Source of the DNA: Tessaracoccus timonensis
GTDB lineage: Bacteria; Actinomycetota; Actinomycetes; Propionibacteriales; Propionibacteriaceae
Length of the DNA stretch: 64,000 bases
Direction of reading: 5' to 3'
Assembly: GCF_900343145.1 (NCBI RefSeq)
Contig: NZ_LT996886.1
Coordinates: 1,612,001-1,676,000 of the forward strand
Each line of letters opens with the position of its first letter. The stretch's first letter is position 1. The translations under genes were made by a program, and so were the position numbers. Below are positions 25,296 to 33,452 of this stretch, piece after piece. Below the pieces are notes generated by a model that was not told the origin of the DNA, did no database searches, and was given only the letters and a program-made list of their open reading frames with translations.

Positions 25296-25867
25296 TGCGT
25301 CGCAGCGCATCGGTAGGAGCCGCTTTGCTGCTGGTGGGCTGTGCTGGTGGGGGTTCAGAACCTCCGCCCACTCCCGACGCGGCGCCCTCATCCGGCGCCC
25401 CCTCCGCGGCTTCTTCTGCATCATCCACTCCCGACGCAACGCCAGTCGAGACGCCGTCCGTTGAGGGAAATTGGCGTACCCTCGACGCGACATCGATGCT
25501 CACCGACGAGGAGATCGACGCCGTCGATGTGCCCGCGAGTCTGAAGACCTACCTGAAAGAGACAGTGCTCGACGTCGTCACCGCGAATGAGGGCGAGGAA
25601 GGTGCCGACGGCTGTCCCGTGGAAACCTCCGTGGTGGGATATCACCCGGCTGGCTTCGCCGTCGTGAGCATCATTGGTTGTGGTCCGGAGGAGAGCACTG
25701 GGATCGTTGCGCAGGAAGGCGACGGGTGGGTTCCGTCCGTGCTCACCGCTCCTGATACGCCTGCTTGCCAGGAGCTCGCCGACGCCGTCGTCCCCGCGCA
25801 AGTCCCCTACCTGAATGGGGAAGGCTTGCGTTGCGAAGACAACGACGGCAGCGTGCGGTTCTGGTAG
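25295..25867 (+). CDS. Lipoprotein, paralogue B
   Basis: This 190-residue lipoprotein has lipobox LVGC (Cys16), a short Ser/Pro/Thr linker and a C-terminal domain matching its upstream neighbour: W-x-x-LD, DAVDVPASLKTYLKE, TPACQELADAVVP and GEGLRCEDNDGSVRFW. Conserved Cys pairs suggest disulfides outside the membrane. The start is fixed by a one-base overlap with the previous stop (TGATG). The function is unknown. It ends nine bases before the convergent aminotransferase gene. Confidence 0.8.
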   Translation: MRRSASVGAALLLVGCAGGGSEPPPTPDAAPSSGAPSAASSASSTPDATPVETPSVEGNWRTLDATSMLTDEEIDAVDVPASLKTYLKETVLDVVTANEGEEGADGCPVETSVVGYHPAGFAVVSIIGCGPEESTGIVAQEGDGWVPSVLTAPDTPACQELADAVVPAQVPYLNGEGLRCEDNDGSVRFW

Positions 25868-25876
25868 CCGTCGCGA

Positions 25877-26749
25877 TTATTCGGTATCCCGCAAGATCTG
25901 GCTGAGCTCTCGATGCGCGGCATCGTCGAGCGAGATTGCTTGACCGTCGATCCAACCCACCTGTGAGAGCAGCCTTCCGCTGGAGCTCAGCCACACGCCC
26001 TCGGCGGCGAGGAGGTCGCTCGGTGTGAGACGCTCGACGGTGGCATCCCATCCGTGCTGCTGTGCAGCGCGGAAAAGTACGCGCTGTGTGGTGCCGGGCA
26101 AGATGCCGACGTCGGTCGGAGGGGTGATGAGCGTGCGGCCCCGCTTGATGAATACGCTGGCGGTCGGCGCTTCGAGGACGAAATCGTCGGTGGTGGTGAA
26201 GATCACGTCGTCAGCTCCTCGACGCCGGGCCTCGCGCAGCGCCGCCATATTGGTGGCGTAGCTGAGGGTCTTGGCGCCGAGCAGTAGCCACGGCGACGAC
26301 TGCGCCGTCGTGGACGAGAACCCGCGGCTGAGCAAGGAGACGCGAATGGGGTGCTCGGGTCGCAGCGCTGCTGGGAGCGGGGCGACCACCACCCATGCAT
26401 AGCCGTCGGGGTTTTCGGGTGCATAGCCTCGCATAACGAAGAGCTTGACCATCGCCTCATGGGGGATCATGCCCTCGAGGGGTTCGTAGCGCCAAGCGCT
26501 CAGCGCAGTGTTGACTGCGGTGCGCCAGTGCTCGTCGGCAGGTACGTCGATGTCGGTGATAGTGCCCGAGCGGCGCAGCCTCCACAGATGCTCGTCCATC
26601 TTCTTCACACGCTCACCATCGAACAGCATGGTCTCGAAGATGCCGTCGCCGCGGGCGATGCCTTGCGCGAGAGGGGAGAAGTGCGGTGCGTCGGCATCGA
26701 CGAGCACGCCTTCGGGGTGTTGTGGGGTGAGTAACACGAGCACGTCCAT
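25877..26749 (-). CDS. pabC: Class IV aminotransferase, 4-amino-4-deoxychorismate lyase-like
   Basis: This 290-residue fold-type IV PLP enzyme has the substrate-side motif GDGIFETMLFDGERV, the PLP Lys in LGAKTLSYATNM, the EAPTASVF region and the GILPGTTQR phosphate cup. The pattern fits PabC (folate pathway), though branched-chain or D-amino-acid transaminases share it. The ATG at 26749 is chosen over an upstream GTG because TACGCT (26757-26762) ends seven bases before it, a leaderless arrangement. It converges on the lipoprotein pair. Confidence 0.8.
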   Translation of the reverse strand: MDVLVLLTPQHPEGVLVDADAPHFSPLAQGIARGDGIFETMLFDGERVKKMDEHLWRLRRSGTITDIDVPADEHWRTAVNTALSAWRYEPLEGMIPHEAMVKLFVMRGYAPENPDGYAWVVVAPLPAALRPEHPIRVSLLSRGFSSTTAQSSPWLLLGAKTLSYATNMAALREARRRGADDVIFTTTDDFVLEAPTASVFIKRGRTLITPPTDVGILPGTTQRVLFRAAQQHGWDATVERLTPSDLLAAEGVWLSSSGRLLSQVGWIDGQAISLDDAAHRELSQILRDTE

Positions 26750-26791
26750 GTCGCTGAGCGTAGCGCGCACCGGACGATGGGTTGCCTGCGG

Positions 26792-26830
26792 GGTTTCGAT
26801 ACGCGCCTACGGCGCTACTCAACCACCGGT
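26792..26830. repeat. REP-like palindrome (GTTGAGTAG family)
   Basis: GGTTTCGATACGC-GCCTACGGC-GCTACTCAACC is the minus-oriented form of the family, with a GCGCC/GGCGC stem. It is followed by ACCGGT and then a second, composite copy. Confidence 0.85.
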
Positions 26831-26846
26831 GCTTGGCGTACCCCGA

Positions 26847-26991
26847 TCGTCGAGTAGGCGACGAAGTCGCTGTATCGAGACGCAGCGCCGTGAACTTAGG
26901 TGGCAGGTTTGCGCCCAAACACGGGCCAGATTCTGCCACCTAAGCGGTGTGGTTTCGATACGCCGCCTTCGGCGGCTACTCAACCACCGGT
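26847..26991 (-). repeat. Composite repeat A (REP + TTAGGTGGCAG hairpin + partial REP)
   Basis: This 145-base block comprises a diverged REP (GTCGAGTAGGCGACG..GTATCGAGAC), a 12-base perfect hairpin (26895-26906 with 26933-26944; arms CTTAGGTGGCAG) with GCGCCC-AAACAC-GGGCC inside, and a full REP (26948-26991). Its reverse complement matches 57590-57732 almost base for base over about 110 bases. With the REP at 26792 it fills the gap between pabC and tRNA-Pro. Confidence 0.88.
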
Positions 26992-27019
26992 ACCGTGGAT
27001 CAACTCACGCAATGACGAT

Positions 27020-27096
27020 TGGTCGGGGTGACAGGATTTGAACCTGCGGCCTCGTCGTCCCGAACGACGCGCGCTACCAAACTGCGCCACACCCCG
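27020..27096 (-). tRNA. tRNA-Pro (anticodon CGG)
   Basis: The minus strand folds with acceptor CGGGGTG/CACCCCG, an anticodon arm CGTCG-TTCGGGA-CGACG (anticodon CGG, reading CCG), and a T arm CAGGT-TCAAATC-CTGTC region. Discriminator A is followed by encoded CCA (27020-27022), unlike the other two tRNAs in the window. Confidence 0.95.
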
Positions 27097-27155
27097 GCGG
27101 CAAATGAGCCGACGATCAGCATAGCGCAGTTGCCGGCGGTGGCGCCAAACGACGG

Positions 27156-28061
27156 TCAAGCTCGCGACGTCAACGTCACGAGACTTGCCTCCGGGCGGCA
27201 GGCGAAGCGGATCGGCGCGAAGGGGGATGTACCAAGCCCCGCGGAGACATGCAGGTGGGCCGTCTGCCCGTCGACGGTGTGCGTGCTCGCGCCGCGCACG
27301 CGGCCAGGTTCGAGGTCGCAATTCGTGGTGAGCGCTCCGTATCCAGGCACACACACCTGCCCGCCATGCGTGTGGCCGGCGAAGATGGCGGCGACACCGT
27401 CGGACGTCATGGCGTCGAGCAACCGCAGGTAGGGGGCATGCGTGACGCCGACGGCGAGGTCGACGTCGGGCCCAGGAGCGCCGGCCACAGCGTCATAGTC
27501 ATCGCGGTCGTGGTGGGCGTCGTCGGTGCCACGAAACTCGACGGTCAGTCCGTGCAGCTGCAGGGTGTGCCGGCAGTGCGTGAGATCTACCCAGCCGAGT
27601 GACTCCAGCGTTTCGCGCAGCTCACCGGTGGGCAGCGAGGGCGTGACGTCGTCGGGAGTGGCTGTAGACCTCCCAGCGGTGAGGTAGCGGAGGGGACTTT
27701 TGAAGCGGGGTGCTTGGTAGTCGTTAGACCCGAAGACGAACACGCCGGGGACGCCGCGCAGCCCCTCGAGGGCTTCGCGCAAGGGGGCGATCGCTGATGC
27801 GCTGCTGATGTTGTCACCGGTGTTGACGACGAGGTCGGGCTTCAGCGACGCCAGCCCTCGGACGAAGCGCAACTTGTCGCGCTGGCGGGGCAGCAAGTGC
27901 AGGTCGGAGAGGTGCAGCACCTTGATGCTCTCGCTGCCCGGTGGCAGCACGGGCAAGGTAGCCCGTCGTAGCGTGTACAGGTGTGTTTCTGCGAGAGCCC
28001 AACCGAACGCAGCAGCGCCGGCACCAGCCAGGGCACCGGCGCATTTCACTGCAGCGCGCAT
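27156..28061 (-). CDS. Membrane-associated metallophosphoesterase (Rv3683-like)
   Basis: This 301-residue calcineurin-like phosphoesterase has an N-terminal hydrophobic segment (residues 5-25). The binuclear metal motifs are LSDLHLLP (near 53), VNTGDNI, FGSNDYQ and FAGHTHGGQ near the C-terminus. The substrate is unknown; envelope pyrophosphates or phospholipids are plausible. The ATG overlaps the stop of the penicillin-binding gene by one base (TAATG). The same pair, ponA2 and Rv3683, occurs in M. tuberculosis. Confidence 0.9.
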   Translation of the reverse strand: MRAAVKCAGALAGAGAAAFGWALAETHLYTLRRATLPVLPPGSESIKVLHLSDLHLLPRQRDKLRFVRGLASLKPDLVVNTGDNISSASAIAPLREALEGLRGVPGVFVFGSNDYQAPRFKSPLRYLTAGRSTATPDDVTPSLPTGELRETLESLGWVDLTHCRHTLQLHGLTVEFRGTDDAHHDRDDYDAVAGAPGPDVDLAVGVTHAPYLRLLDAMTSDGVAAIFAGHTHGGQVCVPGYGALTTNCDLEPGRVRGASTHTVDGQTAHLHVSAGLGTSPFAPIRFACRPEASLVTLTSRA

Positions 28062-30481
28062 TAGCCGCCACCTTCCTCACTCGGCGAGGGCGGCACAGGT
28101 GCCGGTTGCTGCGGATTGTTGCTAGGAGGCGTAGCCGGCTGGCTCTCTTTCGGTTTCGGCTGAGGCTTTGGTTTCGGCGCCGGACGTGGGCCTGCGGAGA
28201 TGCGAAGGGAAATGGTCGAGTAGATGGGGGCTTCCTTCGACGGGGATGCGCCGAGGAAGGTGCCCGACGGGCGCGACGAGTAGACCTTCAACTGCTGTGT
28301 GCTAAAGCCAGCAGCCTCGATCGTCCTCTTCGCCTCGTCATATCCCTTGCCTGATACGTCCGGCACGGGCACCTTTTTGCCTTCCTTAACCGACTTGGAA
28401 GGCTCGACGAACTTCGTCTTCGGCTTGTCCTTGAGCGCGGCAGTCATGGCCGCTCGCCAGATCTGGCCGGCGTCGCCACCACCCGTGCCGCGGAGGTACT
28501 GGCCGTTGTGCATCCTGAAGCCGGTCAGCGACTTGCGGCGCTGCTCCTTGGGGAAACCGTTGTCGATCGCGAGCATGCCGACGCCCGCCATCTCGGGCGT
28601 GTACCCAGCGAACCAGACGGCCGCAGCGCTCTGTGTCGTACCCGTCTTACCAGCCTGCGGACGGCCATCCCTCAGGGCTGCTGGGCGGCCAGTACCGTTG
28701 GTCATCACGTTCGACAGCATCTTGCTCATCGCATCCGCGACGCCTTCATCCATCACGCGTTCGCAGTTCCCATCGGGCACCGGAATATCGGAGCCGCTCT
28801 CAGTTGTGATCGACTTGAGGATGCGGGGCTTGCAGTGGACTCCGCGGTTCGCGAGCGTCGCGTATCCTTCGGCCATCGCCAGGGGAGTGACATAGCTCGT
28901 ACCGAGCACCCACGACGGGTAGTACGACTCCTTCTCCTTCATGTCGACGCCATCGGCGCGCACCACGCCCGACTTCTGCGCCATCTCAATGGCGGGGCAG
29001 TTGCCCATCGCCTGCATGAGGCGGAGGAAATAGGTGTTGACGGAGTTCCTCAACGCCTCGGTCATTGTGATGTTGCCGTAGCCGCGTCGCCCGAGGTTGC
29101 TCGGCGCGTAATCTTTGTCGACGATCGAAGTGCCGTCACAGCCCTTCCACCGGGTGCCGGCGAGATCGGTGAGGGTGCCGGGCGCGTTGATTGTGTGCGT
29201 CATCGACATACCGCCCTGTAGTGCGGCGGCCGAGGCGAACACTTTCATCGTCGAACCGGACTGGAAGCCTTCCGCGCCGCCCATCGCCTTGGTGACGTTG
29301 TAGTTGTAATACGTCTCGCCCTTGGCCCTGTCGTCGCCCATCACCGGGCGGCTCTGCGCCATCGCGACGATGAGGCCGGTCTTCGGCTCCAACAACACGG
29401 TGTTCGCGAGGATGGGGTCGGTCGGAGCGATCATATCTGACACAGCCTTCTCCGCCGCATCCTGCGCGGCGGGGTTGATCAGTGTCTGGATCGTGAGGCC
29501 GCCGCGGCGCAACGTGTTGCGTCGCTCTTCTCGAGTGTCGCCCAGGCCTTCCACCTGGCCGCTGAGCAACGTGTGCGTCACGTAATCGCACAGGAACGGG
29601 TACTTCGACGTGATGCAGCCGTTCGGGGTGCGCGTGACCTTCTTCTGGTCAAAGCCCGCCTTCTTCGCCTCATCGGCTTCGGCCTGTGTCACATACCCTT
29701 CGTCGGCGAGGCGCTGCAGCACCACATTGCGACGCTTTAAGGCCTTCTGCTCGTTCTTCACCGGGTTCAGCCCGACGGGGTTCTGTACTAGACCTGCGAG
29801 TAAAGCGCTCTGAGGGAGGTTGAGATCCTTCGCAGGGATGCCGAAGTACTGCTGCGCGGCGGCCTCGACGCCGTAGGCGCCATTGCCGTAGTAAGCGATG
29901 TTGAGGTATCGCTCGAGGATCTCGTTTTTCGTGAGCTTTTCTTCGACGGCGAAGGCGTAGCGCGCCTCGTGAATCTTGCGCTCGATCGACACCGCGACGG
30001 CTTCCTTCGCCGCTTGCGGGTCGTTGCTGTACTTCGCCTGTTCGACGCGCACGAGCTTCACGTACTGCTGGGTTAGCGTCGAAGCACCCTGAGTGTCGCC
30101 TGAAATCGTCTTGAAGAACGCGCGAACCATGCCCTCGGGGTCGACGGCGCCGTGTTCGTAGAAGCGGTGATCTTCAATAGCGATCTGCGCCTGCTGCATC
30201 AGGGGCGAGATCTCATCGAGCGGTTTGTAGATGCGGTTCTCTTCGAAGAACGTGGAGAGCACCTCGCCATTCGCCATCAGGATTCGAGAACGCTGCGACT
30301 GCGGTGGGGTTTCGAACTCGGCGGGCAGGTACTCCAACGACTGCTTGGCGGCTTTCGTCGCTCCACTTGCCATCGCGACGAACGGCACCGCTACTCCGCT
30401 CAGCAGCACGCCGGCAAGCAGGCTGACTGCCAGGAACATGAAGAGGGCATACGTCTTCTCGCTCAACTTCGCCGATTTCAT
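28061..30481 (-). CDS. ponA2: Bifunctional class A penicillin-binding protein with PASTA domain (PonA2-like)
   Basis: This 806-residue cell-wall synthase has a membrane anchor at residues 12-36. The glycosyltransferase 51 domain contains EDHRFYEHGAVD (near 103) and GASTLTQQYVK. The transpeptidase has SGSTMK (near 411), SVN and AGKTGTT (near 610). One PASTA domain follows (about 700-755), then a Pro/Lys-rich tail. TAGACT (30489-30494) ends seven bases before the ATG, suggesting a leaderless mRNA. It is divergent from whiB and coupled to the metallophosphoesterase, as in the Rv3681c-Rv3683 arrangement. Confidence 0.94.
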   Translation of the reverse strand: MKSAKLSEKTYALFMFLAVSLLAGVLLSGVAVPFVAMASGATKAAKQSLEYLPAEFETPPQSQRSRILMANGEVLSTFFEENRIYKPLDEISPLMQQAQIAIEDHRFYEHGAVDPEGMVRAFFKTISGDTQGASTLTQQYVKLVRVEQAKYSNDPQAAKEAVAVSIERKIHEARYAFAVEEKLTKNEILERYLNIAYYGNGAYGVEAAAQQYFGIPAKDLNLPQSALLAGLVQNPVGLNPVKNEQKALKRRNVVLQRLADEGYVTQAEADEAKKAGFDQKKVTRTPNGCITSKYPFLCDYVTHTLLSGQVEGLGDTREERRNTLRRGGLTIQTLINPAAQDAAEKAVSDMIAPTDPILANTVLLEPKTGLIVAMAQSRPVMGDDRAKGETYYNYNVTKAMGGAEGFQSGSTMKVFASAAALQGGMSMTHTINAPGTLTDLAGTRWKGCDGTSIVDKDYAPSNLGRRGYGNITMTEALRNSVNTYFLRLMQAMGNCPAIEMAQKSGVVRADGVDMKEKESYYPSWVLGTSYVTPLAMAEGYATLANRGVHCKPRILKSITTESGSDIPVPDGNCERVMDEGVADAMSKMLSNVMTNGTGRPAALRDGRPQAGKTGTTQSAAAVWFAGYTPEMAGVGMLAIDNGFPKEQRRKSLTGFRMHNGQYLRGTGGGDAGQIWRAAMTAALKDKPKTKFVEPSKSVKEGKKVPVPDVSGKGYDEAKRTIEAAGFSTQQLKVYSSRPSGTFLGASPSKEAPIYSTISLRISAGPRPAPKPKPQPKPKESQPATPPSNNPQQPAPVPPSPSEEGGG

Positions 30482-30624
30482 GGTGTCCAGTCTACGGGAC
30501 GCTCGAAGTAAACCCCGTATCTCCACGTCGGCGAGCTTCTCGCAGCCCACCGGCGCTTCCGTTATCTCGTCGTGACCTGGTAGGGTTCGAGACATCGGAC
30601 AACCTGCGCAAAGGAGGGCAGAGC

Positions 30625-30885
30625 ATGTCTCTTGCAGAAGTGAGCGAGTGGACGCTTCGAGCCAACTGCCGTGATCTAGCCGATGCCCTGTTTCCCGAGG
30701 GTAAAGACCAAAAGCGTGCCCGAGTTGTGTGTCGAGATTGCCCCGTCCGGTCTGAATGTCTCGCGGAGGCGCTCGACAACCGCATCGAATGGGGAGTGTG
30801 GGGAGGTATGACGGAGCGTGAGCGTCGCGCGCTGCTGCGCGCCCGCCCTGACATCACCGATTGGCATGCCGTGCTCTGCCGCTAG
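30625..30885 (+). CDS. whiB4: WhiB-family iron-sulfur regulator (WhiB4-like by context)
   Basis: This 86-residue protein has the four cluster-binding Cys in order (NCRD, then CRDCPVRSEC) and the WGGMTERERR turn with a following basic helix for DNA or sigma contact. The 4Fe-4S cluster would sense oxygen or nitric oxide. AAGGAGG precedes the ATG. The position next to ponA2 matches whiB4 (Rv3681c), on which the symbol rests; sequence alone would allow only WhiB-like. An extra Cys sits two residues from the C-terminus. Confidence 0.88.
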   Translation: MSLAEVSEWTLRANCRDLADALFPEGKDQKRARVVCRDCPVRSECLAEALDNRIEWGVWGGMTERERRALLRARPDITDWHAVLCR

Positions 30886-30921
30886 TCAGCATGGTTGCCC
30901 TGGCTGGCTAGGCTGATTGCC

Positions 30922-31080
30922 ATGACGAAATGGGAGTACTTCACTGCACCGATCCTGTCGCACGTCGCGCAGCAGATCCTCAACAACTTCGGTTCCGAAG
31001 GCTGGGAGCTCGTGACCCTCGCGCCCGGACCTAACCCCGACACCCTCGTCGGCTACTTCAAGCGTCCGCTCGAGAGCTAA
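30922..31080 (+). CDS. DUF4177-family small protein
   Basis: This 52-residue protein, MTKWEYFTAPILSHV then GWELVTLAPG, shows the DUF4177 pattern of Trp-Glu-Tyr start and GWELV core. The function is unknown. TAGGCT (30909-30914) ends seven bases before the ATG and no Shine-Dalgarno is seen, suggesting leaderless translation. nth starts four bases after its stop, so the two are probably co-transcribed. Small DUF4177 genes also occur in the corresponding mycobacterial region. Confidence 0.8.
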   Translation: MTKWEYFTAPILSHVAQQILNNFGSEGWELVTLAPGPNPDTLVGYFKRPLES

Positions 31081-31083
31081 TCG

Positions 31084-31758
31084 ATGGAGTCCGCGGCGCG
31101 CGTCGCGGACCAGCTCGCTGCGGCATACCCTGATGCCCGATGCGAGCTCGACTTCACGACGCCATTTGAGTTGCTCGTCGCGACGGTGTTGTCCGCGCAA
31201 TCCACCGACGTGCGGGTGAACGCCGTCACGCCGAAGCTGTTCGACGAGTTCCCCGACGCCGAGGCGCTGGCCGTTGCCAGCCCGGAACGTGTGGAGAGCA
31301 TCATCCGTCCGGTGGGCATGTACCGCAACAAGGCGGCGGCCCTCGTCGGCCTCTCGCAGATGATCGTCGACGAGTATGCCGGCGCCGTTCCTGACACGCT
31401 GGGGCAGCTCGTCGCACTGCCAGGCGTGGGACGCAAGACGGCGAACGTCGTGCTCGGCAACGCCTTCGACGTGCCGGGCATCACACCCGATACGCACGTC
31501 ATGCGTGTGAGTAACCGGCTCGGATGGGTGGATTCGCGCAACCCCGACGTCGTCGAACGGCGGCTCATGGAACTGCTGCCGCGTGAGCGGTGGACGGCGA
31601 TGTCGCACGTGCTCATCGCGCATGGTCGACGGGTGTGTCACGCCAGGCGCCCTGCCTGCGGGGCGTGCCCCGTCGTCGATGTGTGCCCGAGTAACGATTG
31701 CGGCGAACAAGACCCGACGAAAGCAGCGGCACTCGTAGTGCAAGGCCCGAGCCGATGA
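31084..31758 (+). CDS. nth: Endonuclease III (DNA glycosylase/AP lyase)
   Basis: Nth excises oxidised pyrimidines and nicks AP sites. The 224-residue protein has the helix-hairpin-helix LPGVGRKTANVVL with catalytic Lys, the catalytic Asp in DTHVMRVSNRLG, and a 4Fe-4S loop with Cys spacing 6-2-5 (CHARRPACGACPVVDVC). LSAQSTD matches the usual LSAQTTD. The stop overlaps the next start as ATGA. Confidence 0.95.
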   Translation: MESAARVADQLAAAYPDARCELDFTTPFELLVATVLSAQSTDVRVNAVTPKLFDEFPDAEALAVASPERVESIIRPVGMYRNKAAALVGLSQMIVDEYAGAVPDTLGQLVALPGVGRKTANVVLGNAFDVPGITPDTHVMRVSNRLGWVDSRNPDVVERRLMELLPRERWTAMSHVLIAHGRRVCHARRPACGACPVVDVCPSNDCGEQDPTKAAALVVQGPSR

Positions 31759-32336
31759 GGGCGCGGCTGGCAGCACTCGTCGCGGCCGTGCTCTGTATTG
31801 CCGGCTGCGCCTCGTCGGAACCCTCGCCCTCCTCGTCGCCAGTGTCGTCGAGCGATCTGCGCGCACTACGCGAACAGTACGGGGTTCCAGACTGCCCGAC
31901 GAGCGACGCCGATGCCGAACCCGTCAAAGGCGGCCTACCGCGCACGGCGCTGCCCTGTTTGGGCTCCGACAAGGTCGTCAACCTCGCCGGGTTGCCCCGC
32001 GAGCCGATGGTCATCAACCTGTGGGCGCAGTGGTGCGCGCCATGCCGGGAAGAAGCGCCCTTCCTCCGGGACGTGGCCACGAAACGCGACGACGTCGCCT
32101 TCCTCGGCATCAACTACAACGACCCGAAACCCGACTGGGCGCTCGAATTCGCCTCCGTCGTGCAGTGGCCGTACCCTCACGTGCAAGACATGGACAAGGA
32201 GCTGCGTGCCGAACTGAACGTGCCCGGCATCCCCATGACGCTGTTCGTCGACTCCGCAGGCCGCGTCGTGTACACGCATCCCGGCGTGCTGAAATCCAGC
32301 GCGCAGCTCGAACAGCTGATTGAGGAGCACCTGTGA
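31755..32336 (+). CDS. TlpA/ResA-like thioredoxin-fold lipoprotein
   Basis: This 193-residue exported lipoprotein has lipobox IAGC (Cys18) and a thioredoxin domain with the redox motif WCAPC (near residue 95), the cis-Pro in GIPMTLFVD, and INLWAQW. It acts outside the membrane, reducing or maturing secreted or cytochrome thiols. It is coupled to nth by ATGA and to the NUDIX gene by GTGA, as with Rv3674c-Rv3672c. Two further Cys (PDCP, LPCL) precede the active site. Confidence 0.9.
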   Translation: MRARLAALVAAVLCIAGCASSEPSPSSSPVSSSDLRALREQYGVPDCPTSDADAEPVKGGLPRTALPCLGSDKVVNLAGLPREPMVINLWAQWCAPCREEAPFLRDVATKRDDVAFLGINYNDPKPDWALEFASVVQWPYPHVQDMDKELRAELNVPGIPMTLFVDSAGRVVYTHPGVLKSSAQLEQLIEEHL

Positions 32337-32953
32337 CGTTTGCGACGTTGCGAGATGCACTCGTGAACCCGCAGCCGCTGCGTGCCGTCGACATGGACCG
32401 CCAGCCGCGCGGGAAGCGCTCGGCCGCCGTCGTCATGATGCTCAGCGACGAGTCCGATCCTCGCATCACGTTCGTGCGCAGAGCCTCGACGCTGCGCAAC
32501 CACTCAGGCCAGGTGGCGCTGCCGGGCGGGCGCATCGACCCGGGCGACGACGGTCCCGTCGATGCCGCGCTGCGTGAGGCGTGGGAAGAGGTGGGGCTGG
32601 AACGGGATGGCGTCGACGTGCTCGGCCAATTGCCGCCCGTGTGGGTGCCGAAATCAAATTTCGACGTCACCACCGTCGTCGTCGCGTGGCCGGGCGGTGA
32701 GCTGCGCGCGATAGATCCGGGGGAGACGGAATCGGTGCATCAGTTTCCGGTATCGGTACTCACGTCGGCGACGGTGCGTCGCACATCGCTGCACCCGACG
32801 GGGTTCCGCGGGCCGGCATTCGTGCTGCCCGATGTGTTCATCTGGGGACTCACCGCGCATCTCGTCGACTGGGTGCTGCGCTTGGGTGGCTGGGAAACGA
32901 ACTGGGACCGAGACGATATCGTCCCGATCCCAGCTGAATACTTGCGTGACTAG
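32333..32953 (+). CDS. NUDIX hydrolase, CoA pyrophosphatase (NudL-like)
   Basis: This 206-residue enzyme has the NUDIX box GGRIDPGDDGPVDAALREAWEEVGL and the upstream NHSGQVALPGG motif of CoA/8-oxo-type hydrolases of the YeaB/NudL group. It would cleave CoA or nucleoside diphosphate derivatives with Mg. The start is GTG overlapping the TlpA-like stop (GTGA). Its 3' end overlaps the convergent holin-X gene by four bases. A MarP-like protease gene, which follows in M. tuberculosis, is absent here. Confidence 0.88.
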   Translation: MTFATLRDALVNPQPLRAVDMDRQPRGKRSAAVVMMLSDESDPRITFVRRASTLRNHSGQVALPGGRIDPGDDGPVDAALREAWEEVGLERDGVDVLGQLPPVWVPKSNFDVTTVVVAWPGGELRAIDPGETESVHQFPVSVLTSATVRRTSLHPTGFRGPAFVLPDVFIWGLTAHLVDWVLRLGGWETNWDRDDIVPIPAEYLRD

Positions 32954-33405
32954 GCGCTTTCCCCAGGCACCACGTTGAGGTCGGGGTGCTTGGCTGGCAT
33001 CGCCGGATCGTTCTTGCGGGCCCATCCATCCGAGATGGCGTTCAGCGTCGCCTTGAACTCGGCGATGGTGGCTTCTGGTGCCTTGACCTTCTTGAAATTG
33101 CCGATGCCGATGAGGGCGAAGATGCCGGCGAAGATGAGCGACACCACCGCGGCGATGAGGAACCCAAAGATGAGCGAGAGCGCCAGGCTGAGGCCCGTCA
33201 GCGTGAGGAGCCAGGTGAACAGCGCAGCCAGCGCAATGACGATCATCCACACCGCGTGGAGCGCGAAGCCGAGCGACACGGCGAACATGCCCACGCCGAC
33301 ACCAGCCTTTTTCGCCGACGGTACGAGCTCGGCCTTGGCGAGTTCGGCTTCCTTGGACAAGAAATCGCCCAGGTTCTCCCTGATGTCTTTCACGTTGTCA
33401 GCCAT
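32950..33405 (-). CDS. Actinobacterial holin-X family membrane protein
   Basis: This 151-residue protein has an N-terminal amphipathic helix (DNVKDIRENLGDFLSKEAELAKAEL) and two membrane spans (about 35-60 and 65-95), then a cytosolic tail. This matches the putative Actinobacterial Holin-X (superfamily III) family, which despite the name is chromosomal and not part of a prophage. AAAGGA precedes the ATG at 33405; the longer open frame upstream is an artefact. Confidence 0.8.
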   Translation of the reverse strand: MADNVKDIRENLGDFLSKEAELAKAELVPSAKKAGVGVGMFAVSLGFALHAVWMIVIALAALFTWLLTLTGLSLALSLIFGFLIAAVVSLIFAGIFALIGIGNFKKVKAPEATIAEFKATLNAISDGWARKNDPAMPAKHPDLNVVPGESA

Positions 33406-33452
33406 TTCGTTCCTTTCGTGTCCTCCTAGCCTATGCGCTCTCGGGCCAGGCG

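Noticed and set aside
26792-26991. Clustered palindromes resembling a short CRISPR array
   Set aside because: Units are imperfect palindromes of different kinds without regular spacers, and no cas genes are present; they are REP/hairpin repeats.
32950-33405. Phage holin, hence prophage remnant
   Set aside because: No other phage genes nearby; the family is a chromosomal actinobacterial membrane protein despite the holin name.
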